Of a stretch of DNA of 64,000 nucleotides, positions 1 to 9,487 are shown one piece after another. Each line of letters starts with the position of its first letter. Within the stretch, counting starts at the first letter, position 1. Source of the DNA: Pseudarthrobacter sp. W1I19 (lineage in GTDB: Bacteria; Actinomycetota; Actinomycetes; Actinomycetales; Micrococcaceae); contig NZ_JAUSZR010000001.1 in NCBI RefSeq assembly GCF_030817835.1, positions 1,798,001-1,862,000 of the forward strand, written 5' to 3'. The notes under the pieces were generated by a model, which worked only from the letters and a program-made list of their open reading frames with translations, was not told the origin of the DNA and made no database searches. A program made the translations under genes and the position numbers.

Positions 1-578
1 GCGGCTTCGAGAAGTCCAAGTACGCCTCGGGCGAGTTCTTCGACAAGTACACGGAGCAGGAGTGGGTGCCGCAGACTGAGAAGGTCCGCGAGCTGTTCAA
101 GAACGTGCACATCCCCACGCAGGCTGACTGGCTGGCGCTGAAGGCTTCGGTCATGGAGCACGGCATCTACAACCAGAACCTGCAGGCCGTGCCGCCCACC
201 GGCTCGATCTCCTACATCAACAACTCCACCTCCTCGATCCACCCGGTGGCGTCCAAGATTGAGATCCGCAAGGAAGGCAAGATCGGCCGCGTCTACTACC
301 CGGCGCCGTACCTCACCAACGACAACCTGGAGTACTACCAGGACGCGTACGAGATCGGCTACGAGAAGGTCATCGACACCTACGCCGCAGCCACCCAGCA
401 CGTGGACCAGGGCCTGTCCCTGACGCTGTTCTTCAAGGACACCGCCACCACGCGCGATATCAACAAGGCCCAGATCTACGCCTGGAAGAAGGGCATCAAG
501 ACCATCTACTACATCCGTCTCCGCCAGCTCGCGCTGGAAGGGACGGAGGTGGAGGGCTGCGTCAGCTGCATGCTGTAG
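1..578 (+). CDS. nrdE: Class Ib ribonucleotide reductase large subunit, C-terminal part
   Basis: The reading frame is open from base 3, so the gene starts before the window and only about the last 191 residues are seen. NrdE reduces ribonucleoside diphosphates to deoxyribonucleotides in the cytoplasm, working with the radical subunit NrdF encoded next. The visible part contains the NrdE segment with the conserved [18 protein letters not shown] stretch and the two radical-transfer tyrosines in IYYIRLRQ. The C-terminus ends in CVSCML, whose CxxC pair is the NrdH/thioredoxin-reducible redox centre of this family. A perfect hairpin follows the stop, which could lower nrdF read-through. The family is clear; only the start is missing. 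Confidence 0.96.
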   Translation, partial: GFEKSKYASGEFFDKYTEQEWVPQTEKVRELFKNVHIPTQADWLALKASVMEHGIYNQNLQAVPPTGSISYINNSTSSIHPVASKIEIRKEGKIGRVYYPAPYLTNDNLEYYQDAYEIGYEKVIDTYAAATQHVDQGLSLTLFFKDTATTRDINKAQIYAWKKGIKTIYYIRLRQLALEGTEVEGCVSCML

Positions 579-1661
<1,083 letters not shown>

Positions 1662-1682
1662 TTTCTTCTTTGCCTTGTTGAG

Positions 1683-1722
1683 AAGTGTCCCGACGTGAGC
1701 CACGTCGGGACACTTTCTTTTT
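1683..1722 (+). terminator. Strong rho-independent terminator after nrdF
   Basis: Arms at 1683-1697 and 1701-1715 pair perfectly over 15 bp around the loop AGC. They are followed by a T-rich run (TCTTTTT). This ends the nrd operon. The next gene is on the other strand, more than 180 bases away. Confidence 0.9.
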
Positions 1723-1905
1723 ACGTTATCCGCTTCGCCGGGGTGACCAGCGCTGCGTGGTGTTCACCAGGAGGCGTGGATTGGCCTGGGCGTCAACCTG
1801 GAGGTGGCATGGGACAGTGCTGGCGGGTGCGTCCACCAGCTGGGCAATCCCGGCACCGGTCATTCCCTTCCGGTGACTTCAAGGCGGCGGCTTCAAAATA
1901 TCCCT

Positions 1906-2148
1906 TCAGCTGTGAACCTTTCTGATTCTCAGCCGGTGCCGACGTCTCGGGATCTTGCCCGTTGCGGCGCCAACGTCGTGCCACGGCCTGTAGGAGAGGC
2001 TGCTGACAGGTCCAGCCGTAGGTGGAGCGGAAGCTACCAGCGATGATCCACGCCGGCGGCGGCGCAACCGTAAGAGCACGAATACCGTCAAGCCGATCCA
2101 CGCGGTGGCAACAGAGAAAATCAGGATCAACGCTGCGGTCGTGCTCAT
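1906..2148 (-). CDS. Small membrane protein, Arg-rich (second of a pair)
   Basis: An 80-residue protein, not recognised. Residues 4-28 form one hydrophobic segment (ALILIFSVATAWIGLTVFVLL), directly followed by an arginine-rich stretch (RLRRRRR), then a basic disordered tail. By the positive-inside rule the tail should be cytoplasmic. The start codon overlaps the stop of the gene before it (ATGA at 2145-2148), suggesting translational coupling. The N-termini of the two proteins look alike (both carry a VATAW/AATAW motif in the membrane segment), so they may be old duplicates. No known domain seen. It could be a chance ORF, but the coupling and membrane segment argue for a gene. Confidence 0.5.
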   Translation of the reverse strand: MSTTAALILIFSVATAWIGLTVFVLLRLRRRRRGSSLVASAPPTAGPVSSLSYRPWHDVGAATGKIPRRRHRLRIRKVHS

Positions 2149-2603
2149 GGCTCAGTGTAGGTGTGGGACGAGGGGTCTGATCCTCTCTTTGAGCAAGGGT
2201 TACGGACCCGTGATTGCGGCGAGACGGCCGTTACCGGTTCATGATCTTCCGCCCACTGGTAACGCTCCGGCCGCGGGATTGACCACGCCCTGGGCTGCCC
2301 GGTACTGGCACCCGCCTGTGCCCACATAAGCTCCGAAGATGGGGTAGGGCGGTCTGACGCCAATGCGCGGGCCGGGGCGTAGGTGGGGGAGTACGGAAGC
2401 CTCCGCTTAGCGGGTTGCCCCAAATTACTGGACTGGCTGGAAGCCCTCCCACCCAACGCCGCCATTGCGTCCTTAGACAGGCGCCTCGCTTCAGGTGGTT
2501 CCTCCCGCTGGGCTTCGACCAGAACAATCAGCATCGTCAGGATGGTGACCGTCCACGCGGTCGCGGCGAGGAACACCAAGCCGATCGCCACTAAGGGTTG
2601 CAT
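2145..2603 (-). CDS. Membrane-anchored protein of unknown function (first of a pair)
   Basis: A 152-residue protein, not recognised. It has an N-terminal membrane helix at about residues 3-28 (LVAIGLVFLAATAWTVTIL), followed by a hydrophilic, Pro/Ser-rich region with no domain I know. It is the upstream partner of the 80-residue protein, with which it shares a 4-base ATGA overlap and a similar membrane segment. The low-complexity tail makes the C-terminal half less certain as true coding sequence. Confidence 0.5.
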   Translation of the reverse strand: MQPLVAIGLVFLAATAWTVTILTMLIVLVEAQREEPPEARRLSKDAMAALGGRASSQSSNLGQPAKRRLPYSPTYAPARALASDRPTPSSELMWAQAGASTGQPRAWSIPRPERYQWAEDHEPVTAVSPQSRVRNPCSKRGSDPSSHTYTEP

Positions 2604-2714
2604 GCCGAAGGCCTAGGACTTTAGGGCCGTGAATCCCGGACGCAACTCCGCAGCATCACGGTTACTGGCGACCGCAGGCAAGCAGGCCGGCCTGGCCCTT
2701 GGGCGAGATGGTGG

Positions 2715-3038
2715 CTACAGGCCGGAGGCCCGATGCGCCACAGTCTTGACGTCTCTCGCAGCGCGGCGCGCTTCTGCGGGCTTGTTGAAGCAGCCGGCGG
2801 AATAGGCCATGAAGTAGTCCACGGGCTGCACTGCCCTCCAGCCCCAGCCACCAGCCGGGTGAGGGTAGATTTGATACTCGGCCCGCAGCGCTGCTGACTG
2901 GAATGCAGCCGCTTCATTCCGGGCAAAGGCCAGAGAAACGTAATACCTGCCAGCCCAGGCCAGTAGCTCGTCATTGACTCCGCAAAGCCACCACGACGGT
3001 TGCCCGCCCTGACCGAGTGTTACTCGGAACGCGACCAT
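2715..3038 (-). CDS. DUF1508/YegP-like protein
   Basis: A 107-residue protein. The ATG at 3038 was chosen because GGAG lies eight bases before it; the open frame upstream is Pro/Arg-rich and shadow-like. The C-terminal half (YQIYPHPAGGWGWRAVQPVDYFMAYSAGCF...AARDVK) matches the DUF1508 (YegP) pattern: a hydrophobic strand, G-x-W-x-W-R, a polar stretch, and a final helix containing A-x-x-A-x-x-x-V. The first half (FRVTLGQGGQPSWWLCG) may be a degenerate second copy, as these proteins often have tandem repeats. The function of the family is not settled. A single gene with terminators or gaps on both sides. Confidence 0.6.
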   Translation of the reverse strand: MVAFRVTLGQGGQPSWWLCGVNDELLAWAGRYYVSLAFARNEAAAFQSAALRAEYQIYPHPAGGWGWRAVQPVDYFMAYSAGCFNKPAEARRAARDVKTVAHRASGL

Positions 3039-3197
3039 ATCCGCTCCATCCTCGTCACAGGTGGGATTCGCCCTACCCGAGCCCGGCCCGGGGTGACCGG
3101 CACGTTGAGGCAATGATGGGGGACAAGGTGCAAAAGCGGGACACGAAAGTCCCCAAGAGTTGATCAAGAAGTCACGACGGGGTGCCATGCGCCCACG

Positions 3198-3233
3198 AAA
3201 AAGGTGCGCCCCGTTCGCTGAGCGCACCCTTTT
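3198..3233 (-). terminator. Terminator of the 3341-3724 gene
   Basis: On the minus strand, AAAAGGGTGCGC and GCGCACCTTTTT pair over 12 positions with one mismatch around a 12-base loop, ending in a run of five T. It sits between the end of the membrane-protein gene at 3341 and the start of the next minus-strand gene at 3038. Confidence 0.65.
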
Positions 3234-3340
3234 CGATTACCCCTCGCAGTCAAATCCCCATCCGACTGCAATCATGATAAGCATACTTAGGATTATGTGC
3301 GCAAGCCGTTGGGTACTGGTGACAGACCCGGGAGAAACCC

Positions 3341-3724
3341 TTAAGGCCTCTTCACACCTCGATGTGCTGCAGCCAACCTCCAAGCTGTACCCAGGTTCGT
3401 GCCGGAGACAAAGGATCCAATCCAGGCGATCCCCGCGGACCCGACCGTGTCAGCAGCTGTAAACAGCACCACGCAAACCACCAGCGCCCCGAATAGACAC
3501 AGCTTCGACACCCACTCGTGGTGCGAGCCGAACCGAAAGAGCCAGACTCCCATCGCGGCCCCGGCACCCAGGGCGGCGAAAGCCTGCCATGGCGCCGCAA
3601 GTCGTCCGAAGACGACGAAGGCAATCGTCGCGCAGAGGACGACGAGGCCAAAAACAAGGTAACTCGTCCCCGACTCGCGCTTCGAGGAGCGTCTCTTTCC
3701 CGCGTGTATCGTTCCTGATCGCAC
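3341..3724 (-). CDS. Putative small integral membrane protein
   Basis: A 127-residue protein with a basic N-terminus (residues 1-20) and three clear hydrophobic segments at about residues 22-42, 46-64 and 72-92, with a weaker fourth near 95-110. It is not recognised as a known family. It starts with GTG; no ATG lies near the N-terminus, so the exact start is uncertain. A terminator lies about 110 bases downstream on its strand, which supports a separate transcription unit. It could be an accessory gene peculiar to this strain, as the surrounding 2-4 kb holds only unknown genes. Confidence 0.5.
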   Translation of the reverse strand: MRSGTIHAGKRRSSKRESGTSYLVFGLVVLCATIAFVVFGRLAAPWQAFAALGAGAAMGVWLFRFGSHHEWVSKLCLFGALVVCVVLFTAADTVGSAGIAWIGSFVSGTNLGTAWRLAAAHRGVKRP

Positions 3725-4011
3725 TTACCGACCCAACCCCCTTGACTCTATCGCCGCGCCTGCCGAGAGCTACGCGGTTCGACCCCTGGATCATAATCGT
3801 ATGGGACCTGCTTGAAGGTGAGGGCTCGTTCCGAATCGGGGGACTGGAGCCAGGGAAAAGCGGCCCCCACGTCAGGTTGACATCGTGATCGAGGCAATCC
3901 CTCCCACACACTTCCATTTAACGTCAGCCCCAAGGCATGAGTCCCGCCTTCGCGGCCCCAAGGCTGCCGGTTTGGCTGGCCTAACGCTGCGAAGCCTGTG
4001 CCCTGGTGTCC

Positions 4012-4779
4012 TCAGAACAGCGGCCAGGGCACCGCGGGCATGTCACCGCTCGGAGCCGGAAACCGCCCTGTTGAGCGCAATCGGGCGCAGCGCGCGGCGA
4101 GTGAGGCAATCTCCTCGGCGCTCAGCAAGTTCGCCAGGTTTCGCCCCAGCTCACCGTGCAGTCCTTCGATGACATGATCGACGCCGTCGCGTTCCTGGTC
4201 AGTCAACGTGTCTCCCAGCCACCCCCACAGCACCGTGCGCAGCTTGTGGTCATAGTGAAACGTGAGCCCGTGGTCCACGCCGTGCCGGTGTCCGTCTGGC
4301 ATGGCAAGGATATGATCGCCTTTGCGGTCGGCGTTGTTGACGACGACGTCGAACACCGCCATGCGTCTGAGCTCTGGCGTGTCCTCGTGTATGAGGGCGA
4401 CCATCCGCCCCGTCTCATCCTGACCCTCAAGTACCTGTTTCCACCCGGTCTCCGGAACGTCGTCCGCCGCAACGAGATCCACCGCGTTCTGGTCGGCGTC
4501 AGTCTCCTGCCACAGCTGCACCATTCCCTTGCCTAAAGGACCATCACGGAGCCAGGTGCGGGGAACCACGTTCCAGCCGAGGACCTCAGAAACCAGATAG
4601 GCGGCGACCTCCCGGTGGGCGAGGAAGCCGTCGGGGAAATCCCACAGTGGTTTCTCTCCGGCTATCGGCTTATAAACGACTGTGGTGTCGGCGATGGTGC
4701 CCACAAAGGTGGCATTCGACGCCGTCGTGATCCGCCCGGTGAGCGTCAGCTCGGCAGTCAGCAGCTCGGGTGCTGGCAT
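4012..4779 (-). CDS. SCO1664-family protein (PI3/4-kinase-like fold)
   Basis: A 255-residue member of the actinobacterial SCO1664 family (TIGR03843 type). The ATG at 4779 overlaps the stop of the DUF3090 gene by ATGA; the longer frame only adds an Arg-rich lead. Two conserved loops are seen: VVNNADRKGDHIL near residue 150 and HGVDHGLTFH near 170. They resemble the catalytic and metal loops of the PI3/4-kinase and HipA fold. No substrate is known to me. It is the last gene of a three-gene operon (histidine phosphatase, DUF3090, SCO1664) that in many actinobacteria lies beside mshC of mycothiol synthesis; mshC does not follow here within the window. Confidence 0.85.
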   Translation of the reverse strand: MPAPELLTAELTLTGRITTASNATFVGTIADTTVVYKPIAGEKPLWDFPDGFLAHREVAAYLVSEVLGWNVVPRTWLRDGPLGKGMVQLWQETDADQNAVDLVAADDVPETGWKQVLEGQDETGRMVALIHEDTPELRRMAVFDVVVNNADRKGDHILAMPDGHRHGVDHGLTFHYDHKLRTVLWGWLGDTLTDQERDGVDHVIEGLHGELGRNLANLLSAEEIASLAARCARLRSTGRFPAPSGDMPAVPWPLF

Positions 4780-5336
4780 CAGACCTCGGGCAGGGTGCAG
4801 ACGTGCCCGTCGGGGTCCACGGGAAAACCGCAGAGCGGGCACGCGGGACGCCCGGCGCCCACCACCTCCCGGGTCCGCTTGGCGAACGCGCGCGCAGTCC
4901 CTACCGGCATCCGCACCAGCAGCATTTCGGGCGCTTCGACGCCGTGCCCATCGAGCGATTCGTCGTCATCATCATCGTCATCGACATCGGTGATCGGGTA
5001 TGCCTCTATGACCACCTGCGCCGTCGTCGGATCCCAACCTAAGGTCATGGCCCCGGTTCGGAACTGCTCCTCGACCGTCTCAAGTTGGTCATTGTCGACG
5101 AGTTCGATGGGAGTACCCGTGGGAACGCTGAAGGGGTTGCCCTCGAGGGTGATGAGCTGATCGAGGATTTCGTCAACCTTCTCGGCAAGCTGCGCCGACT
5201 GCTGCTTCTCCAGGGCGATGCTCACAATTTGCTTACCTGTTCGTACCTGCAGGTAGAACGTGCGCGCCCCTGGAACGCCGACGGTACCGATGACGACCCG
5301 GTCAGGCCAGGCAAACTCGTGAACACGTGTGGGCAT
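4779..5336 (-). CDS. DUF3090 family protein
   Basis: A 185-residue actinobacterial DUF3090 protein. The family opening (FAWPDRVVIGTVGVPGARTFYLQV) is complete. A run of seven aspartates lies near residue 125. The C-terminus has a zinc-ribbon-like CPLCGFPVDPDGHVC with three cysteines. The biochemical role is unknown; it is found together with the phosphatase upstream and the SCO1664 protein downstream. It starts 24 bases after the phosphatase stop and its own stop overlaps the next start, so the three are one transcription unit. Confidence 0.9.
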   Translation of the reverse strand: MPTRVHEFAWPDRVVIGTVGVPGARTFYLQVRTGKQIVSIALEKQQSAQLAEKVDEILDQLITLEGNPFSVPTGTPIELVDNDQLETVEEQFRTGAMTLGWDPTTAQVVIEAYPITDVDDDDDDDESLDGHGVEAPEMLLVRMPVGTARAFAKRTREVVGAGRPACPLCGFPVDPDGHVCTLPEV

Positions 5337-5360
5337 GTCAGTATTTTAGGCACATGGGGT

Positions 5361-6053
5361 CTACTGCACCGTCTGTCCCGCGCCACCGCCCACGGGTGCG
5401 TCGCCGGAGTTGATGCCTTTGGACAGCCATGACAGATCGCCTGCATCGGTGTTTGTCGCATAGACGCTCGGCCGAACAGCGCCATAGTGCACGATCGATA
5501 CGGAGGCAGGGCCCACGTTGATGCGCTGGAACAGGTCGAGGTGCATTCCGAGCGCGTCGGCGAGGATTGATTTGATGATGTCACCGTGACTCACTGCCAC
5601 CCACACTGCTCCTGGCCCATACTCGGCTTCGAAAGCTGCATCGTGGCGTCGGATTGCTGCTACCGACCGGGCCTGCATCGCCGCCATGGATTCACCGCCG
5701 GGAAAAACGACGGCGGACGGCTGGGACTGCACAGCAGCCCACAGGTCTTCGGTCGCGAGATCACTGAGCATGCGGCCCTGCCACTGGCCGTAATCGCACT
5801 CGGTGAGATCGGGATCGGACGGCGAATAAGGAGTACCAGCCTGGCGATCGAGGATGAGCCGGGCGGTCTGCTGGCAACGTTCGAGGGGGCTCGATACCAC
5901 CCCGGCTAAGGGCACCACCGCGAGCCGGTCTCCGGTCACAGCTGCCTGCTCGAGCCCGATCTGGTCCAAACTGACTCCGGCTGCCCGACCAGCCAGCAGT
6001 CCAGCAGCGTTGGCAGTGGTGCGGCCGTGCCGCACGAGGATTACTGTCGCCAT
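5361..6053 (-). CDS. Histidine phosphatase family protein (MSMEG_4193 type)
   Basis: A 230-residue histidine phosphatase/phosphoglycerate-mutase-like enzyme. The catalytic RHG motif is at the N-terminus (LVRHGRTTANA, residues 6-16). A second arginine lies in SSPLERCQQTA, and the second catalytic histidine is in WVAVSHGDIIKS. It probably removes phosphate from a small molecule through a phosphohistidine intermediate; the substrate is unknown. First gene of the operon with DUF3090 and SCO1664. The neighbourhood matches the MSMEG_4193-like subfamily rather than the glycolytic mutase. Confidence 0.88.
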   Translation of the reverse strand: MATVILVRHGRTTANAAGLLAGRAAGVSLDQIGLEQAAVTGDRLAVVPLAGVVSSPLERCQQTARLILDRQAGTPYSPSDPDLTECDYGQWQGRMLSDLATEDLWAAVQSQPSAVVFPGGESMAAMQARSVAAIRRHDAAFEAEYGPGAVWVAVSHGDIIKSILADALGMHLDLFQRINVGPASVSIVHYGAVRPSVYATNTDAGDLSWLSKGINSGDAPVGGGAGQTVQ

Positions 6054-6119
6054 TCCTACAGCCTAACCAGCCTTCCTCGCTGTATCCCGGCGTCGAGGTT
6101 GTTGGTTCGGAACATGCGG

Positions 6120-6482
6120 TTACCGGTGCAGGCGTTCCCGCCAGTCCGCCGGTACTTTGTCGGCGGGGGCAGGCGCCGGTTGATCCAGGGGCCTGGACTG
6201 GGGATCCGGAAGCCGCGGGCCGTGGAAGAACTTTTTGGTGGTGTGCTCGTAGAACCAGTTCTCGCCAGGTTCAAATGACCTCATGACGGCGTGGCCGACG
6301 TTACGCGCGTGGGCACTGGCATGCTGTGACGGTGACGAATCGCAGCATCCGATATGGCCGCATTGGGCGCAGCGGCGAAGATGAAGCCACCAACCTGGGC
6401 CGTCACCGTCAAGGCACTCCAGGCAACCTTTTCCACTGGGTATGGCAGTGAGGCTGATTCCCGGAATAGGGCGATCCTCCAT
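6120..6482 (-). CDS. UBP-type zinc-finger protein
   Basis: A 120-residue protein. The ATG at 6482 follows GGAGG at five bases; the in-frame ATG six codons earlier has no such site. The zinc finger of ubiquitin-processing proteases (ZnF-UBP) spans about residues 15-80: GCLEC, then WWLHLRRCAQCGHIGCCDSS, then HASAHARNVGHAVM and SFEPGENW. These give the Cys and His ligands expected for three zinc sites. In eukaryotes this fold binds the free Gly-Gly tail of ubiquitin; the bacterial ligand is unknown. The gene is divergent from the flavoprotein at 6728, sharing a 245-base promoter region. I recall such pairing in other actinobacteria, so they may work together. Confidence 0.85.
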   Translation of the reverse strand: MEDRPIPGISLTAIPSGKGCLECLDGDGPGWWLHLRRCAQCGHIGCCDSSPSQHASAHARNVGHAVMRSFEPGENWFYEHTTKKFFHGPRLPDPQSRPLDQPAPAPADKVPADWRERLHR

Positions 6483-6727
6483 GGGGTCCTCCACTTTCAT
6501 CGCTGCCGTTTTGCCAGGTCATCCAGCTTGCCCGCCCAAGGAGCCATTCTGGCAGAATCGTCGCGCCCTTGGAATGGCGAATTCGGGGTGACGAGGCGGC
6601 CCCAATACAACTCCAACTACGGCCGGCAAAAGACGTTCCGCAGGCACCGGGCATCTCTTGTCCCCATCGTCCAATCGCGAGTATCGTGAGCGCCACCGAA
6701 CCATTTTGATCCGGAAAGACGGCGGCC

Positions 6728-8494
6728 ATGGACCACTCGGTTCCGATCATGTTGCTTGCCACCACAGACCCGAACTCCCGGCGGATTCTTGAAGATGAGT
6801 TACGTCGACGGTACGGTGCCGACTACGAGGTGGTGGCCTGCGCCGACTACGCCCACGGGCGGGCGGTACTGGAGGGGCTCCGGCGGTGGAATCGCCCGGT
6901 CGCCCTCATACTCGGTTGCTATGGACCTGCTGACCGTGGAGGACTCGATTTCCTGCGGCGTGCCTATGGCTTTCACCCTGCCGCCAAGCGCGGTGTTGTG
7001 GTGACATGGGGTGACTTCGCCAGCGCGCCCACTGTCTTCCGGGCTATCGCCCAGGGGTACGCCGAATTGGTGATCATACGTCCCGAGCGATCGCGTGACG
7101 AAGAGTTCCACGGGGCAATTACTGACGCCCTCGACGACTGGCACCTGGCCCAGGGTGTCGGCTTCGAGGCAGTCCGGCTGATCGGGGAGGTAGGCGACCA
7201 AAGGACTCACATGTTGCGCGACTCCTTGAGCCGAAACCACATCCCGGCGGTCTTCCACCCTGTGGGGTCTGAGACCGCGCAACGGACGTTGGAGAGCCTG
7301 GGCCTGCGCAACCCCGTGCTGCCGGTTATGGTGCTGGAGTTCACCGCTCCACCCATTGTGCTCGAGAATCCCAGTAACGAGGAGATCGCCGAAGCGATGG
7401 GGGTGACGCGACCGCCACCGGCGGGCAAGATCTTCGATGTGGTGATCGTGGGAGCCGGTCCCTCCGGTCTCGCGACTGCTGTTTACGCCTCCTCCGAGGG
7501 CCTCTCCACCATGGTGGTGGAGGGAGAGGCTGTGGGAGGCCAGGCTGGCACCAGTTCATTGATCCGCAACTACCCTGGCTTCTCCCGCGGTGTGAGCGGC
7601 GCCCACCTGGCCTACCGCTCATTCCATCAGGCCTGGACTTTGGGGACGGACTTCCTGTTCCTGCGGAAGGTGGAGGGGCTCCGCGTGGACGGGGCACTCT
7701 ACGCTGTGTCAATTTCCGATGGCAGCGTGGTGCGATGCCGCACTGTGGTGGTGGCCACCGGTGTGGACTACCGTCGCCTCGGCATACTTCAGCTCGAGGA
7801 TCTGGTCGGCAGAGGCGTCTTCTACGGGGCCACAGTTTCCGAGGCGCCGTCCATGGCCGGAAAGCCCGTCTGCGTGGTGGGTGGCGGCAACTCGGCCGGA
7901 CAGGCCGTTCTGCACCTTGCGAAGTACGCGAAGAAGGTGACGCTGCTGGTGCGCGGACCCACCCTGTCGGTCAGCATGTCGGAATACCTCATCTCCCAGC
8001 TTGAGGCCACCCGGAACGTTGCGATCCGCTATCGCACCGCGCTCGTTGGGGCCCGCCATCAGGACGGATTCCTTACCGCCGTCAAGGTCGCCGCATCCGA
8101 AGCCTCCGATGCAACCGCAGGCGAGGAGATTGAAGCGGCAGGTTTGTTTGTGCTGATCGGTTCGGTGCCGCGGACCTCTTGGCTGCCGGCCACTGTGGAG
8201 CGGGACCCGGCCGGTTTTCTGCGCACGGGCGTCAGCCGGGATGTCAGTGACACCGGGTCCGTCCGGCCCGCCAGGCCCCCATTGGCGCTGGAAACCAGCT
8301 TGCCCGGCGTTTTCGCTATCGGCGACGTGAGGTCCGGTTCGATCAAAAGAGTTGCCACGGCAGTCGGGGACGGCGCCACCGTGGTCTCGATGCTTCACGC
8401 CTACCTGGCCGAGAACCCCCTGCCCGCCTCGCCTCATGCTCCTGGTGGGGAAACCGCACCCGAGGAGCGGCCAGGTGATGTCCGCGTCAACTGA
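6728..8494 (+). CDS. Receiver-like domain fused to TrxR-like FAD-dependent oxidoreductase
   Basis: A 588-residue fusion. Residues 1-140 resemble a response-regulator receiver, but the usual phospho-acceptor Asp is replaced in VALILGCYGPADRGG. Residues 145-220 are thioredoxin-fold-like linker sequence (QRTHMLRDSLSRNHIPAVFHP). Residues 235-565 form a two-dinucleotide-binding flavoprotein: VVIVGAGPSGLATAVYA binds FAD, CVVGGGNSAGQA binds NAD(P)H, and GVFAIGDVR is the second FAD motif. The thioredoxin-reductase CxxC is absent: the site reads YGATVSEA. So it should transfer electrons from NAD(P)H to something other than thioredoxin. A membrane protein follows with a 17-base overlap, and a UBP zinc finger lies divergent. 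Confidence 0.88.
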   Translation: MDHSVPIMLLATTDPNSRRILEDELRRRYGADYEVVACADYAHGRAVLEGLRRWNRPVALILGCYGPADRGGLDFLRRAYGFHPAAKRGVVVTWGDFASAPTVFRAIAQGYAELVIIRPERSRDEEFHGAITDALDDWHLAQGVGFEAVRLIGEVGDQRTHMLRDSLSRNHIPAVFHPVGSETAQRTLESLGLRNPVLPVMVLEFTAPPIVLENPSNEEIAEAMGVTRPPPAGKIFDVVIVGAGPSGLATAVYASSEGLSTMVVEGEAVGGQAGTSSLIRNYPGFSRGVSGAHLAYRSFHQAWTLGTDFLFLRKVEGLRVDGALYAVSISDGSVVRCRTVVVATGVDYRRLGILQLEDLVGRGVFYGATVSEAPSMAGKPVCVVGGGNSAGQAVLHLAKYAKKVTLLVRGPTLSVSMSEYLISQLEATRNVAIRYRTALVGARHQDGFLTAVKVAASEASDATAGEEIEAAGLFVLIGSVPRTSWLPATVERDPAGFLRTGVSRDVSDTGSVRPARPPLALETSLPGVFAIGDVRSGSIKRVATAVGDGATVVSMLHAYLAENPLPASPHAPGGETAPEERPGDVRVN

Positions 8495-9350
8495 AGTCAC
8501 ACCGTTGATTCCGCCCATGCGGTGGCTGCTCTACGTCGCTGCATTCCTGGTATTCCTTGCCGGGCTTGTGCTGTTCGTGTTTCCGCTCCAGACCAATGAA
8601 TTCTTTGCGTGGACAGTCAATCCGCCCATGACTGCCGTCTTCCTCGGGGCTGCTTACTGGGCGAGTGCAGGCCTGGAGATGACCGGCGCCCGTTCGGAGA
8701 GTTGGCATTCAGCGAGGCTGGCGGTCTGGCCTGTGTTCATTTTCACGACATTGACCTTGGGAGTCACCCTGGTCCATATCGATCGCTTCCACCTTTCACC
8801 AGGCACGGCCCCCACTGCCCAAATAGCCACCTGGGCATGGCTGGCAATCTATGCCCTGGTGCCGGTGGCGATGCTCGTCATCAGCAGGATGCAGCTCAGG
8901 TCCCAGCATCCTGCCCCAGTATTCAGAACAGCGGGACGACCAGTGTTGCCGCCTGTCCTCCGGCTGCTCCTGGCGGGAATCGCGGGGGTGCTGCTGTTGT
9001 ATGGCGTGGCGCTGCTGGCAGTACCGGTTCTTGCCGCGGCGTGGTGGCCTTGGCCGTTGTCCGAGCTCACAGGGAGGGCGATCGGAGCGTGGCTGGTCGG
9101 CCTGGGGTGGGCGGCCGCGCAGGGTCAGTTCAGCCGCGACCTCCGCACAGTCCGCCCCGTGGCCCTGACCTCCGTTGCCTTCGTCATTCTGCAGGCGATC
9201 GCCCTGCTGCGGTACGGCGGCGTCTTGACATGGCCGAGCGCACCGGCGATCGGCTTCGTAACCGTACTGCTTGCCATTGGAGTGGCCGGCGGGTGGGCGC
9301 TCTCGCTATCCCGTTCAGGGGTAACCCGGGCAGGCACCGTGGGACTGTAA
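8478..9350 (+). CDS. Multi-pass membrane protein coupled to the flavoprotein
   Basis: A 290-residue integral membrane protein with about eight hydrophobic segments, at roughly residues 15-35, 45-65, 75-95, 108-130, 155-178, 190-205, 212-230 and 240-262. The ATG at 8478 lies inside the 3' end of the flavoprotein gene (17-base overlap) behind a GGAGCGGCCAGGTG site, so translation is coupled. No family is recognised. There are no conserved heme or quinone motifs that I can name, though several His residues lie near membrane ends. Its tight link suggests that it anchors, or is the membrane partner of, the flavoprotein; this is inference. Confidence 0.75.
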   Translation: MSASTEVTPLIPPMRWLLYVAAFLVFLAGLVLFVFPLQTNEFFAWTVNPPMTAVFLGAAYWASAGLEMTGARSESWHSARLAVWPVFIFTTLTLGVTLVHIDRFHLSPGTAPTAQIATWAWLAIYALVPVAMLVISRMQLRSQHPAPVFRTAGRPVLPPVLRLLLAGIAGVLLLYGVALLAVPVLAAAWWPWPLSELTGRAIGAWLVGLGWAAAQGQFSRDLRTVRPVALTSVAFVILQAIALLRYGGVLTWPSAPAIGFVTVLLAIGVAGGWALSLSRSGVTRAGTVGL

Positions 9351-9487
9351 ATCCGCTCTTAACCGCAGGCATGGCGCACCATAGCGCAAGGATTCCGGCA
9401 AGATTCGGGCACTGCCCCCCACAACAGGCATCAGCCGGGGAGGGAGCGCCCTAAGCTCTGGTTTATGCGACTTTCGAGCAGCCGGCC

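Noticed and set aside
6728..8494. Annotation as thioredoxin-disulfide reductase
   Set aside because: The redox CxxC is absent, so that activity is not supported.
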